In this document: in pieces, positions 32,829-44,151 of the stretch | Numbering within the stretch: the first letter of the stretch is position 1 | Layout of the letters: each line of letters opens with the position of its first letter | Assembly (NCBI GenBank): GCA_022702545.1 | Contig: JAHRBC010000001.1 | Coordinates: forward strand, 5,208,001-5,272,000 | Direction: 5' to 3' | Length of the DNA: 64,000 nt | From: Phycomyces nitens | Taxonomy: Eukaryota; Mucoromycota; Mucoromycetes; Mucorales; Phycomycetaceae | Position numbers and translations under genes: made by a program | Notes under the pieces: generated by a model | What the model saw: only the letters and a program-made list of their open reading frames with translations | Told to the model about the DNA's origin: nothing | The model's database searches: none

Positions 32829-33790
32829 TTACCGAGATCCAAAGAAGTTACCCAAGCCAGAAGTTACGGCCTTTCCAATAAATCCAGAAGCACCGCTACC
32901 AAGCGATCCCAGTGCAGACTGAGCAGCCATTCCAGTTGCCCATTTTCTCTTGGCATCTTTATCGCATTGAGTGTAGCCATACACATTGGCCACATTTAGG
33001 ATAAGCGCAACTGCCACAATCACCAACCAAGATGCCTTGACAGTAATCAATGCGGTAAATGCCAAAAGGACCCAGAGAACTGGAGTTGCGTACAAAACAG
33101 ACCAGAACAAACGCGAATCTCCAGAGTTGGCCTTTCGGTTAGGCTGTATTATACCATGAGACAAACTTTGCCAAAACAATCACAACCAAAGATGTCAACT
33201 TACATTAGCACTCTCAAAAACCCAACGATTAGAGCCATCCTCCTGAATCTCATTCCACCAGCGAAGTCCAACAAGCAGACGCCCAGATACGTTTTTTACG
33301 GTCCAAAAGTCAAAGGCGAGCAGAAGAATTGTCACAACAAATACGAGAGTAAAGTTATCTGTGAAGATTGAGCCCAACAAATACATTAAGAGTGCACCAA
33401 GTCGAAACGCGATAAAGAAGAATGCGGCGATGGGATGGCTAAAGATCAATGTATTCCATTTCTTTTGTCAAACGTTGATTACAGAGAGAATTAACGAAAA
33501 GTAATGTTTTACCTCGATTGGTCAAAGTAGTCTCGAATTGCATTGTTATTTAGGTTTCCATTTGGGTTATTATTTGGGTTGCCTGCTTCCAAATTATCTG
33601 CAGAGATAAAACTATCATGGGCAAGAAGATTATCTCTACTTTCGTTTGACTATAGTCATGTCGAGTCAGCATTCATATTCTACTCAAGTCATTCTAATTC
33701 AAGTTGCCCTCACCATCTTGCTATACGTTCTTGAAGAATGGGAAGCTGTTTGATTTCATCATCCGCACGATAAAAGGGCGCATGTGTCAT
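32829..33790 (-). CDS. tvp23: Golgi membrane protein TVP23
   Basis: TVP23/FAM18-family protein of late Golgi vesicles. Exon 3 (from about 33441) starts HPIAAFFFIAFRLGALLMYL and carries FDFWTVKNVSGRLLVGLRWW, the family signature. The last exon (ending 32829) has WVLLAFTALITVKASWLVIV and a tail KRKWATGMAAQSALGSLGSG. Exon 2 (NLEAGNPNNNPNGNLNNNAI, then RDYFDQS) joins exon 3 cleanly, the splice restoring a Ser codon before HP. The start is less sure: the frame beginning MTHAPFYRADDEIKQLPILQ at 33790 is plausible, but its splice to exon 2 is ambiguous. Four hydrophobic segments are present. Confidence 0.85.
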
Positions 33791-35536
33791 GTGATCTGTG
33801 TCAACCTCTATTAGTGTATAGATTATTCAAGGTCTCTTGGTTACCAAGATAAGAAATCTAAGAGACATTGGGCATTTTGATTATATACACGTTACCTGTA
33901 TTTATATTGGAGGATAGACTACCTTGAATTACCATAACAGGTATAAAGTCTAAAGTGTTCCTTGCCTATTTTATTTGCTTTTAAAAAAATTGAATACAGT
34001 CTTAAGAGGCTCGCAATGGAAGAAATGAATATACAAAGATATCAGGTCTCTCTTTAAACTCTCATATCTGATTTATGTCAAATATACCTTTAATTGGGAA
34101 ACGCTTGAAATATTTAAGCTCGAGCCAGTTCCGACTTTGGAATTAAGCAAAAGGAGGCTCCCAAAGATTGTCACTGCTAAAATTTGGCTTGACAGTGCAC
34201 ATTTTTTTGTTTAAAAAAAAAGCCCTAAAGTGTATTTTATCAGATATATCACTCTCTTTATATACTATTACTAATATTAACCAGCATATAAATCTAGTTA
34301 TTACTTGACTTGACAAAACATAACTTAATAAATATTGCAAAATAATGCACAGCAACATAGTGTTTTTTTTTAAAAAAAAATGAGTAAAATAATTTTACAA
34401 TATTTCTGACTGCCCGTAGTCAAAAATTGGAGTGAAATAAAAAGGGAGATATGGTTTTTTTTATCAACAGTAATTTTAAAGAGTACAAGGGTAATGGCCG
34501 TTGTACTATATATTTTTCTTTCAAATAGTATTTCAGTAGTTTTACAAAAAAGATATTCGTGCAACTGATTATTCAGATCAGTATCCACACGATCACAAAT
34601 TCATACACGATCAATTCCTTGTCCACCCCGATAATAAACAAAGAGATTCTGTAAGATCCCATGTGGCATGTGGAACCAAATACATGTCAAAATTAACATT
34701 GTACAAGAACAATGCAACAGATACTTCAAAAAGAAGTTACAAGATAACAAAATAAACAATATCAATTTGAGTGCTGGATATGCTTCAAATGCATCTTTTC
34801 GGGACTAGCATCATGGGATGGTATTTGTCTTTAGAGAAACTCTTTCGCCGGCTAAAAAACTGTCATAATATCAACCCAGCCTAAATATTCTTGCTTCTTT
34901 GAGTTTTCAACAAAGAGATTCACCGTATTTTCATCATAAGAGAAGTTATCAATCGTATTCCGAGAACTATATTGAGCCGTTTGACCTGAATACACAGGAG
35001 AAAAAGAATAGAAAATAATAACAATCACAGAAAAGCCTTGCCGTGTACATATTTTCTAGTTTACAAGCAGCTAGTCAAAAACACAGATCGTACTATTCCT
35101 GGTAGTCGATATCGTGTACCTACTTCGTAATACAGAACCTGTACTAGCCTATATTTCATATTTTATACCAGTACATAGAGCGATGCTATGGATATTGGTG
35201 CCACAGTGCTATACATGTTTGCTGTTTCGGTTCATTTATTCAAAATCAGCTTTAATCTAGATATACATCTGCCCACACTTTACACAACTGTGTTGCGACG
35301 CACAGAATACTTTAAAAGCATCGGGATTTTCATCGCGGGTTTATGAGATTTCCGGGCCATTACTGATCAAGACATTTGCTAAATAAAAAAAAACGAGATG
35401 AAGATGTCAATATAAAACTTGGATCAATTTTGACTAGGCCTAATTCTCTAGCTTTTGATTTTTCCATTAAAGAATTTTCAAAAAGCCAACATCTTATATC
35501 TCTACCCCTCATCTTCAATTTGTTCCAAAACACATT
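33791..35536. other. large AT-rich intergenic region
   Basis: A 1.7-kb spacer upstream of the first MFS gene. A 73-codon open run without an ATG lies at 34538-34760 (+), with DQFLVHPDNKQRDSVRSHVA inside; it matches nothing I know. Otherwise AT-rich with poly-T/A runs. Confidence 0.45.
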
Positions 35537-37263
35537 ATGACAGGGAGTGTAGACACAAAGGTTGAAGGCTATTCCGGTGATCGTGAAAAGCAAGATGCAT
35601 ACGAAACATTGAGTATCAACGAACGTTTTGATGAAGATGGAAACGAGGTTTTTGTTCAATCAGCCGCAGAAAAGTCTTTGGTCCGCAAACTCGATTTTAT
35701 CTATGTTATGCCTTTTATTGCCGTTCTCAATTTCTTACAGGTAAGATCATTGAGTAGAGAAATATAGCTTAATCTAATGACTTTCCTATAGTACTTTGAC
35801 AAGTCTTCCCTCAATTACTCTGGTGTGTTAACCCTCAAGGCCGATACTGGTATTACAAGTGCCCAGTACAGTTGGCTTGGCTCTATTTTTTATCTTGGAT
35901 ACTTGCTATTCCAGGTACGCTTCATCATAGCATATGTGTTTCCTGATATACTAATATTTTTATAGGGCCCTAATGCAATTCTTCTTCAACGGGTTCCTAT
36001 TGCTAAATACATGGGATCATTGATCGTAATCTGGGGTGTGGTTCTTACCGTAACATCAGAAGGCAAAAATTTCTCTCAACTCGCTGCCCTCCGCTTTCTT
36101 TTGGGATTCTTTGAAGCTGGAATATACCCATGTTGTATCATGTTAATCAGTTCAATGTACCGCCGTACCGAGCAGTCTATCCGAATTGGCATGGTGTACA
36201 TCTGTAACGGTATCGCAATGGCAGTTGGTGGCCTTGTGAGTTATGGTATTGGACACATGGAAAATGTTCTGGGGAAGAGCTCGTGGCAATGGTAAGTCTC
36301 GTTGAAATTGCCTTATTACGATGATTAACAATATATTCATTACAGGATCATGATCATTCTTGGTTCAGTAACCATTCTGTTTGGTCTTATTTGCTTCTTT
36401 TTCCTAATTGATAATCCCAAGTCTCGTTTCCTTCGGCTCACACCCGAACAAGACGATATTGTGAATGCCCGCCTAAGAGATAATTCAGTTGTACGAACAA
36501 CTGAAATCAAGTATAGCCATATGCTTGAATCACTCCGAGAGCCCCGCTTTTACTGCTTTGTTATTTCATCTCTTCTCATCGACTTCCAAAATGGTGCCTT
36601 GGGTACCTTTAGCTCAATTATCACAGCCGGATTTGGCTTTTCGGTAAGATATTTTATATTAATTATAATAATCTTTCAAGACATGTTAAAAAGTACTTGC
36701 TAATTTTGATATCATAAATTCAGAATCTTAATGCTATTCTTCTCTCAGTACCGGCTGGTGTCGTGGACTGCCTCTACATTGCCTTTGCTGTTTGGTTCAA
36801 CCGTCGATATGGCCATACAATTTACACCAGCTGTATACTGTTTGGAGTCTCTATTGTTGGTCTTATTCTTCTCATCGTAATTCCTACACCTGAAGTCAAA
36901 TTGGTTGGTCTTTATATGTGCTGGTCGTTCCCAGCTGCATACACTCTCATTCTGGTGTCCATAGCAAACAACGTTGCTGGTTATACCAAGAAAATCTTTT
37001 ACAGCACTGGAATGATGATCATGTATACATTTGGAAACTTTATTGGCCCTCAAATGATGGTTTCATGGCAGGCACCTCTTTACCTTGGTGGTATGATTGC
37101 TTACATATGCTCCGATGCAATTTGTATTGGTCTTCTCCTAGTGGCTCGCCACTATATGGCAAAATCGAACCGCGAACGTCTTGCCAACCCAAGCAACATT
37201 GAGATCGACGTCAATGATGATCTGACTGATGTCGAAAACCCAAATTATATCTACCGTCTGTAA
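35537..37263 (+). CDS. MFS transporter, Dal5/allantoate permease (ACS) family, copy A
   Basis: A plasma-membrane symporter of the anion:cation symporter family (Dal5/Tna1/Fen2-like); the substrate is probably an organic anion or vitamin and cannot be named. The N-terminal cytosolic region ends in LVRKLDFIYVMPFIAVLNFLQ. Typical blocks are YSWLGSIFYLGYLLFQ, LRFLLGFFEAGIYPCCIMLI, MYRRTEQSIRIGMVYICNG, FFLIDNPKSRFLRLTPEQ and NVAGYTKKIFYSTGMMIMYT. There are five exons with introns after FLQ, FQ, SWQW and GFGFS. About 12 membrane helices; the end is ENPNYIYRL. The tandem neighbour has introns at the same places. Confidence 0.92.
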
Positions 37264-38156
37264 TGAAGCAGCTTCTAGGTGTCAAAGATAGTGCCTTGTT
37301 GTTTTCAAGGATGCCAAGCACCTCGTTAACATAAAATTCCCTCAAGTAACACATGTCCAGGGTTCTTTCCCTTGTACTCTAGTGTATTAGTTCATTCAAC
37401 TTAATATCTTCATATTTCATATTTTATAATTAGATTTCAATAATACTGGATCATATTTTTCCCTTTGTATAATAATATCATTCAAAAACGTTTTTCTTAA
37501 AGACCCTTTTGTGTATCTATGATATTCATAATCAGACACATATTGTGATTTGAGTTAGATTAAAATTTGAATTTTTCGTAGTTCAAAATGAATTATAAAA
37601 ATGAATACATGATTTAAGAGTCAATGGACAAATGGTGTGGTGTGTATAGTGCGGAATTGTGATCGAGTTTCGTACAACAAGGCGTCTTTTCAACAAGTAT
37701 GAGCTGTAACACGTCAAATGTGTACTTTGGGCGGTACAGATTATTGTTGTTTAAAGTTTAGCTATCATTTAATTCCAAATATATTAGTAATATTGTCGAA
37801 ATTATAGTCTGTTGCCCACAAAAAGGTCGTCTTGATCCTAACACGATCATACATGTTCAAGGTACCTATAGAAAGGAAGCTATCGATTCTTACTCACGCC
37901 ACGAATATTCCTATTTTAGACTTTAAAAGAGGTGATTGAACCGTTTCTAAAGACCTAGAATTGACACCACACTCAATCAATATTGGGAAATGAATCTTCA
38001 GCCTAATCCAGTCATTATTTTTTCTTTCAATTTCAGACTCATTGTCATCATTTACTTTTATTTCTCTTTCTCCTTTACGTCTTTTTCATATTTGTATTAA
38101 AAATAGCAGCCTAGCTTTCTGCAAGGTCTTTACAGATATTCGCAAGGGCAAATGCA
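37264..38156. other. intergenic between the MFS paralogues
   Basis: 893 bp of AT-rich sequence, with a CT-rich leader (TTTATTTCTCTTTCTCC) just upstream of the second transporter. No gene seen. Confidence 0.6.
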
Positions 38157-39905
38157 ATGTCAGTACATCCCAGAACGTCCTCTGATATACCTCTAGACAC
38201 CATGGAAAAACAATCGAACCAATCTCTCTACGGAGACTCTGAATCTTTACCTTACAACCATTACAATGACTACATGTACGGTCAAGAAGACCCACCTACG
38301 TCTACCGAAGAACGTGCGTTTGTTCGCAAATTGGATTTCATGATCATGCCCATAATATGCACAATTGATTTTCTTCAGGTGAGAAAACAACTCAAAAGTT
38401 ATATGTGTTATTGACATTTAATTTAGTTTCTTGACAAATCTACAATAACCTATGCGAGTGGCTTTGGGTTCAAGGAGAAAGTGAACCTTGTAGGAAACCA
38501 ATTCGCTCTACTAGGGTCAATTTTCTATCTCGGCTATTTGGTATTTCAGGTAAATTGGGAGTTTAGCTTAAATTTTCTCTTTAGAGCCTTGTTACTGTAC
38601 CACCCAATGATATCTAATGATTTCATACTCTTTAGATACCAAATAACTTTCTATTACAACGAGTACCACTCGGCAAATATATCGGTGTCATGGTGTTCAT
38701 GTGGGGATCAATCTTGGCCCTAACAGCACTCGGACACAACTTTTCACAAATCGCTGCTATGCGATTCTTGCTTGGATTCTTTGAAGCAGGAATATACCCT
38801 GCCCTTACCCTACTTGTCAGTACATTTTATCGTCGCTCTGAACAAGTCACCAGGTTGGGCGCATTCTGGCTCTGCAATGGATTGGGACTAATCATTGGAG
38901 GCGTCCTTACTTACGGAATTGGTAACATGCACAATCTAATGGGCCTTGAGGAATGGCAATGGTAAGTTTCTTTACGTTTAGTAATTATATCAATATTTAC
39001 TCACAATGTAAAATAGGATCATGATTATCCTTGGCTCTCTTACTGCCATAGTTGGCCTCTTTTCTTTCTTCTTCTTGATCGACAACCCAAAATCACGAGC
39101 CTTGGGGTTAAATGCTGAACAAGAGATTCTTGTGGAAGAACGAACCAGAGACAATGCCGTTGTACGTACTTCTTTGATGAAAAAAAGCCAGATTCTCGAG
39201 GCTTTACGGGAACCACGCTTCTGGTGCTTTTCCATAGCCTGTCTTTTCATAAATCTTCAAAATGGTGCCATGACAATCTACAGCTCACAAATCACAATGG
39301 GATTTGGATTCACAGTAGGTTGAATATCCTTAATCTATACCTTTGCTTAAAACAATCATATTTAGGGTCTTCAATCTACACTTCTAAGTGTCGGCTCTGG
39401 AGGTTCAATTATAGTGTTGATTGTATTATCAATTGTCATTGTTAAAAAGACAAGAGAGACCATCTATTCTGCCTGCTTTATGATGGTTATCAACATAATC
39501 GGCCTTATCCTTTTGCTTGTTATCCCCGAAACGCGTGCAAAGCTTTTTGGATTCTACCTATCGTGGGCATACGTGGGCGCATATATTCTTATGATTACAT
39601 CAATCTCCAACAACGTATCCGGATACACCAAAAAGATCTTTTATAATGGCCTCATCATGATCTTTTATACAATTGGAAATTTCTGTGGTCCACTCATGAT
39701 GAACGAAGCCCACGCACCCAAATATGTAGCCAGTATGATTGGTTATATCATCGCCAGTACCTTGAGTATTATACTCTTACTAGCCGCACGCTGGAGAATG
39801 GCTATTGTGAACCGTAGACGACTTGAAAACTCCTCAGCAATATTAACCAATGTGGAAGATGATTTAAGCGATGTTCAAGATCCCAACTTTATCTATCGCC
39901 TGTAG
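38157..39905 (+). CDS. MFS transporter, Dal5/allantoate permease (ACS) family, copy B
   Basis: A tandem paralogue of the upstream transporter. It starts MSVHPRTSSDIPLDTMEKQS and reaches the first helix as FVRKLDFMIMPIICTIDFLQ. Shared blocks are LLGSIFYLGYLVFQ, MRFLLGFFEAGIYPALTLLV, FYRRSEQVTRLGAFWLCNGL, FFLIDNPKSRALGLNAEQ and NVSGYTKKIFYNGLIMIFYT; it ends QDPNFIYRL. Four introns fall after the same motifs as in copy A (FLQ, FQ, EWQW, FGFT). Divergence is high in the N-terminus and in helices 7-8, so the duplication is not recent. Substrates may differ. Confidence 0.92.
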
Positions 39906-41171
39906 ATTCCACCTTTGACAATTTATACTTTTTAAACATTCCCCCCTCTTTCTTATTCCTTTAGACTTCTGTAATTTAACTCGCATTCTTATATTTATTA
40001 CAGTAACCAAGAATATCATTTTCTTTAGTTGATAAACTAAAGTTAACCTGACTACATACTTGTTAACCAATACATTGCACATACCTATAAATCTATACAA
40101 TAAAACTAGCTATAAGCACATACAAATATGTGGATAGAGAATTACCAGGAGCATACGTGCATTTAAGCTCTTTTTTATTATTATTAAAATATTATATAAA
40201 ACGTGACAAAGTTAATCACTGGGAGATGAAGCAGTTTAGGTAACAAGAAATACCAAGACATTGTATAGGCGAATACAAAAATATGTAAAGGCCTATAAAG
40301 GTCAATGTCGCAGAAAAGGGTTGTGTAAACGAGGTTGGAGACTCCAAGCTCAGTCTAACTAATAAAACAGCGTAGTTAACCAGACTATCTGGAGTAAATT
40401 ATATTCCAAGTATGACCGACAGGACCAAGTACGTAATTAGTACTCTTGAGAGAGGTACCAAATACCAAACCTTGTTTTTTATGGTATATAAAATACTTTT
40501 TAAACGTAATAGAAATATGCGTGGTTCCAAGGAAATAGATACATGCTTCATAAACTGTTGGATATTCAATCAGTATTGCTTTAAATGAAATTCCATTCAT
40601 ACAGAGATGCTGAAAAGTCAACTAGGGGTTATTTACACACAATATAACTGGGATTTCTATCTTTTATTATTATATTTATTCATTTTCATCGACTATTACA
40701 AAGTCCCCCCAATTGAAACTACTTGGTAAATGACGACTAAAGATGTCTAGATTGAGTAAAATATTGACAAGTATCACCGAGCTAACGGGATATTTATCTT
40801 GTACTCTCGTTAGATTATGTGCAGTTGCTTGGACCACATCGGAGATGCTTATTCTAGAATAAAGAAGTACCTAAAGCTGCAGTGGAACAGGTTATGCAAA
40901 ATAAAATCTTTATTTAAAACACCTAAAGGCTGATATTTTAACGGGCATAGAAAGCATCCTCAAAATGAAGAAAAACGTGCAGACCGGCCTTTGTCAGCAC
41001 AAAAGATTGAATTTATAAGCATTGAAGCTGTTTTTCTTCTTCTTTAATGATTATATATGCTATGAATGGGGAATATTGGTCCAGATAGTATGTGGTTGAG
41101 GGGATGATTGTGTAGGTAATGCCATAGATTTGCTTAAGAAATGAGAGGCTCGGATATCATTCTATATATGC
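39906..41171. other. intergenic, between convergent genes
   Basis: 1.27 kb, AT-rich, with no supported gene. Confidence 0.55.
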
Positions 41172-44151
41172 CTATAGGTGTCCATGTTGTGTTTCCAGAG
41201 CAGGTAACAAATAGGCGGAAATATCAATCTCTGGGTAAGAATCGATCGAGAATACTGATCCCGAAGGTGAGTTTGGCCCTGAGGTTGACGAGAAGTACAA
41301 TGACGATGCAGCATCGTCTATTAATACACTCTCACCAGACAGTCTTCTTGGATCTGCTGTTTGACCAGCTTCATCATTGTCATCCAGAAGCTCCAAAATA
41401 TCTACTGCTGTATTCAACGACTGTCTCGCAGTACAAGTGCTTCTCAAGCTGATTGAATCCGTATCCTCATCTCCGCTATCCTGAGGTGCATGATATTCTT
41501 GAGCCATTTCATTCACTGTATCTTCTTCCAGATCGTTTGTCGATCTCTGATCATGGTCATCTTCATCAGCTCCCAAAGTCTTTGCGACACTGCTATAATT
41601 ATTGTCCAACTCGTCCGAGGGTACAGTTACAGGAGTCATATTTTCCAACGGAAGAATGTCCCGCGTATTGCTCTCGGTGAGTTTTGAAGAGGAATTGGTG
41701 GATCCAGACTGGACAGTATAGGAAAAAGAGAATGTTGAATCATTGTGTTCTATTCTTGCCTCGTTATCCAAAGAAGACCGGCTTGGCATCTCCGTTGATC
41801 CAGTAGCCAGGTTATTTTCAGATGGAGACTTTTCTTCTGCAGATATTGAGCTTGAATCCCTGTTCATTCCAAGTGATGATCGACTGGATACTAAATATTG
41901 AGCCATGTACGACCGTCCTGCTACTTCAACCAATGCTTTACACCAGCTGAGAAGATCTTGTCGAGAGCTTACACGGAATTGGTAGGCCTTGTCACGCTGC
42001 AAGACAGTTGTAGAAGGTCTTCGTATCTCAAATGTATAATTCTGGTCAGCCTCATTGCTAGCCATCTCTTCAGAAACATTTGATTCGTTTACAAGTTGAT
42101 TGATATCAATTGATGGGACAATCACAGAGTTGGGAATATAAATGAACCTTTCAGGCGCTACTTTATCGCTTAGGCTGAATTGATGAAGGAAACCACCTAA
42201 AAAGAGGTCCATGTTAGATAAAGTACCAAATAATATCCAGGTCTACTTACATTGACTAAGGACAAAGTATTTTTCCACAAATTGCTTTCGAACCCCAGTT
42301 CGTCGTTCAGCCTTTCCCTTCATCAAAGTCAAAACATAAGGATTATGCTTATTCTTGAAATTGATGTTGAGGTAATCCTTGGTTGGAAACTGTTCGTTCA
42401 CCAAATCTTTCTTATTGTTCTCCATAAACTGGACCCACTCTTCTTCGGGTGTAGATGTAAGCAGTGCCTTGAATTGAGTATTATCTTTGTCTGATGAATT
42501 CTCAGATAGCCCTGGTGGAATGTTCTCATAACAAAACTTTATCGAAGTCTTCAAGCTTTGTATGATTTTCCTTTCAAATTCTGAAGTGTCTTTCTGAACT
42601 CCAACCATGAGTACTCGCAACCTATTCTCTTCGTCGACTTCTTTCTTTAATTGGCGCAGTACATCTGTCAAAGGATAATTGAGTACTTGTATAAAAAACC
42701 ACATTGCACACAACCTTACATAAATTGGCTACCCATGGATCTTGCAGCTGTTGAAGACGTTGACCATCTCCAGTCTCTCGTTCCATTCCCATACAGCATC
42801 TATTAAGATGTGTCATGGTCTTCATTGTGACTTCTGCCCGTTTCAAAAGCTCATCCATTGCCAACTCTTCATTTTCCTTCAACTCTCGGATCTTGTCTTT
42901 ACACTCTTTCCTAAGCTTCATGAGTACTGGTATATGGTCTACAAACATGTGTTCGCTAAAGTCTCTTTGTTCTTGAATGACATTGACTGCCAGTTCCCTT
43001 AGACCAGTATAGAAGGTTGCTATAGCATTGGCAGGCTCCTTTTGTCCTATATAATCTTCCCTGAGGAGCGATAATGACTGTTGCTGAAAAGAACGGCTGC
43101 TCTGTACGTTAATCTTTGCGGTCTCCTCCAGCCATGCCCCAATAGCCTTGATGATAAATAGCCAGTTTTCCAAACGTGTGATTATAACATCAGCTCGATT
43201 CAAACTAATATCTTGCACTGTTTGGGAGTTACTTCCACGATTGGTTCCAGTAGTAGTAGTAGTGTTATGTGCGGGTTTGCGCAATTGAGTAGGAGGTACA
43301 GGTGAATGCAAAATATTGGTATTGTTATCGGTTCTTGGCAAAAGTTCTCTTTGTATCTTTGATTCTGTTTGGTTTGTCGAGATAATAGACGGCGGATTAG
43401 GTTTAGTAGGTGCCAAGGATATGGTATTTGCTGTTACTGACGGCTTTCTCTTTAGCTTATCACTATCACTACTGCTTGCAGCATATTGAGGGTCTGTATC
43501 TACCAGTGTAGCGAGTGTATCCAGTTTTGAGGCTGGTGGTGTAGACAATATTTCGTTACTAAGACTGGTCTTGCGTCCGGAAATAAACGCCGCTGGTCCA
43601 GCAGAAAATAACGGGAAATAAGAATTCGAGGATTTTTGGAAGCTGGTAGTTGGTGTTGAAGGCGATTCAAGAACAGGAGTTCCTGAAAGAGGAGGGCCAA
43701 ATGAACCTGATGTATCTACAGTTGATGTACTGCTAGAAGCTTGCAAGGTATGTGATCGTGACTTGCTACGCTTCTTTGGGCGCCAGGGTTTCTTGGAAGG
43801 CTTGACTGAGCTCGAGTTCAACAACTGTTCTAATAACTCAAGAGATGGAACCTGATCAAACTCTTCCTTAAAACGGCCCGAGTGTCTGATCTTGTCAATG
43901 TCAATGTCAAGTTGGGTCGGTGTTTTTTCTGGAACAGACAAGGAAACAACCGATATCTGTTTTGAAGAGGGATATGTGGACGCATTGAGTGGAGAGATGG
44001 GACTCTCTATTGTTTCTGCCGATGTTTTCTTTGGTCCCTTTGGATCATACTCTAAATTAAGTGGCGGTAAAAGATTCTTTGACGAGGAAGGTGATATGTT
44101 GCGAAACTTGCTTTTTTCTGGTCGAGGAGGAGGAGAGGCAGAGGTCGACAT
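41172..44151 (-). CDS. Slm1/2-like BAR and PH domain protein
   Basis: A membrane-curvature and phosphoinositide-binding protein resembling yeast Slm1/Slm2 (TORC2 effectors at eisosomes). It starts MSTSASPPPRPEKSKFRNIS at 44151. A long disordered Ser/Pro region includes a basic patch (KKPWRPKKRSKSRSH). An F-BAR/BAR-like helical domain follows (VIITRLENWLFIIKAIGAWL; DFSEHMFVDHIPVLMKLRKE; MKTMTHLNRCCMGMERETGD). A PH domain spans the second intron (RTGVRKQFVEKYFVLSQC, then GGFLHQFSLSDK and AYQFRVSSRQDLLSWCKAL). The C-terminal third is acidic and Ser-rich. There are three exons, with introns near 42670-42730 and 42198-42254, and about 950 aa. The regulator identity is inferred. Confidence 0.82.
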
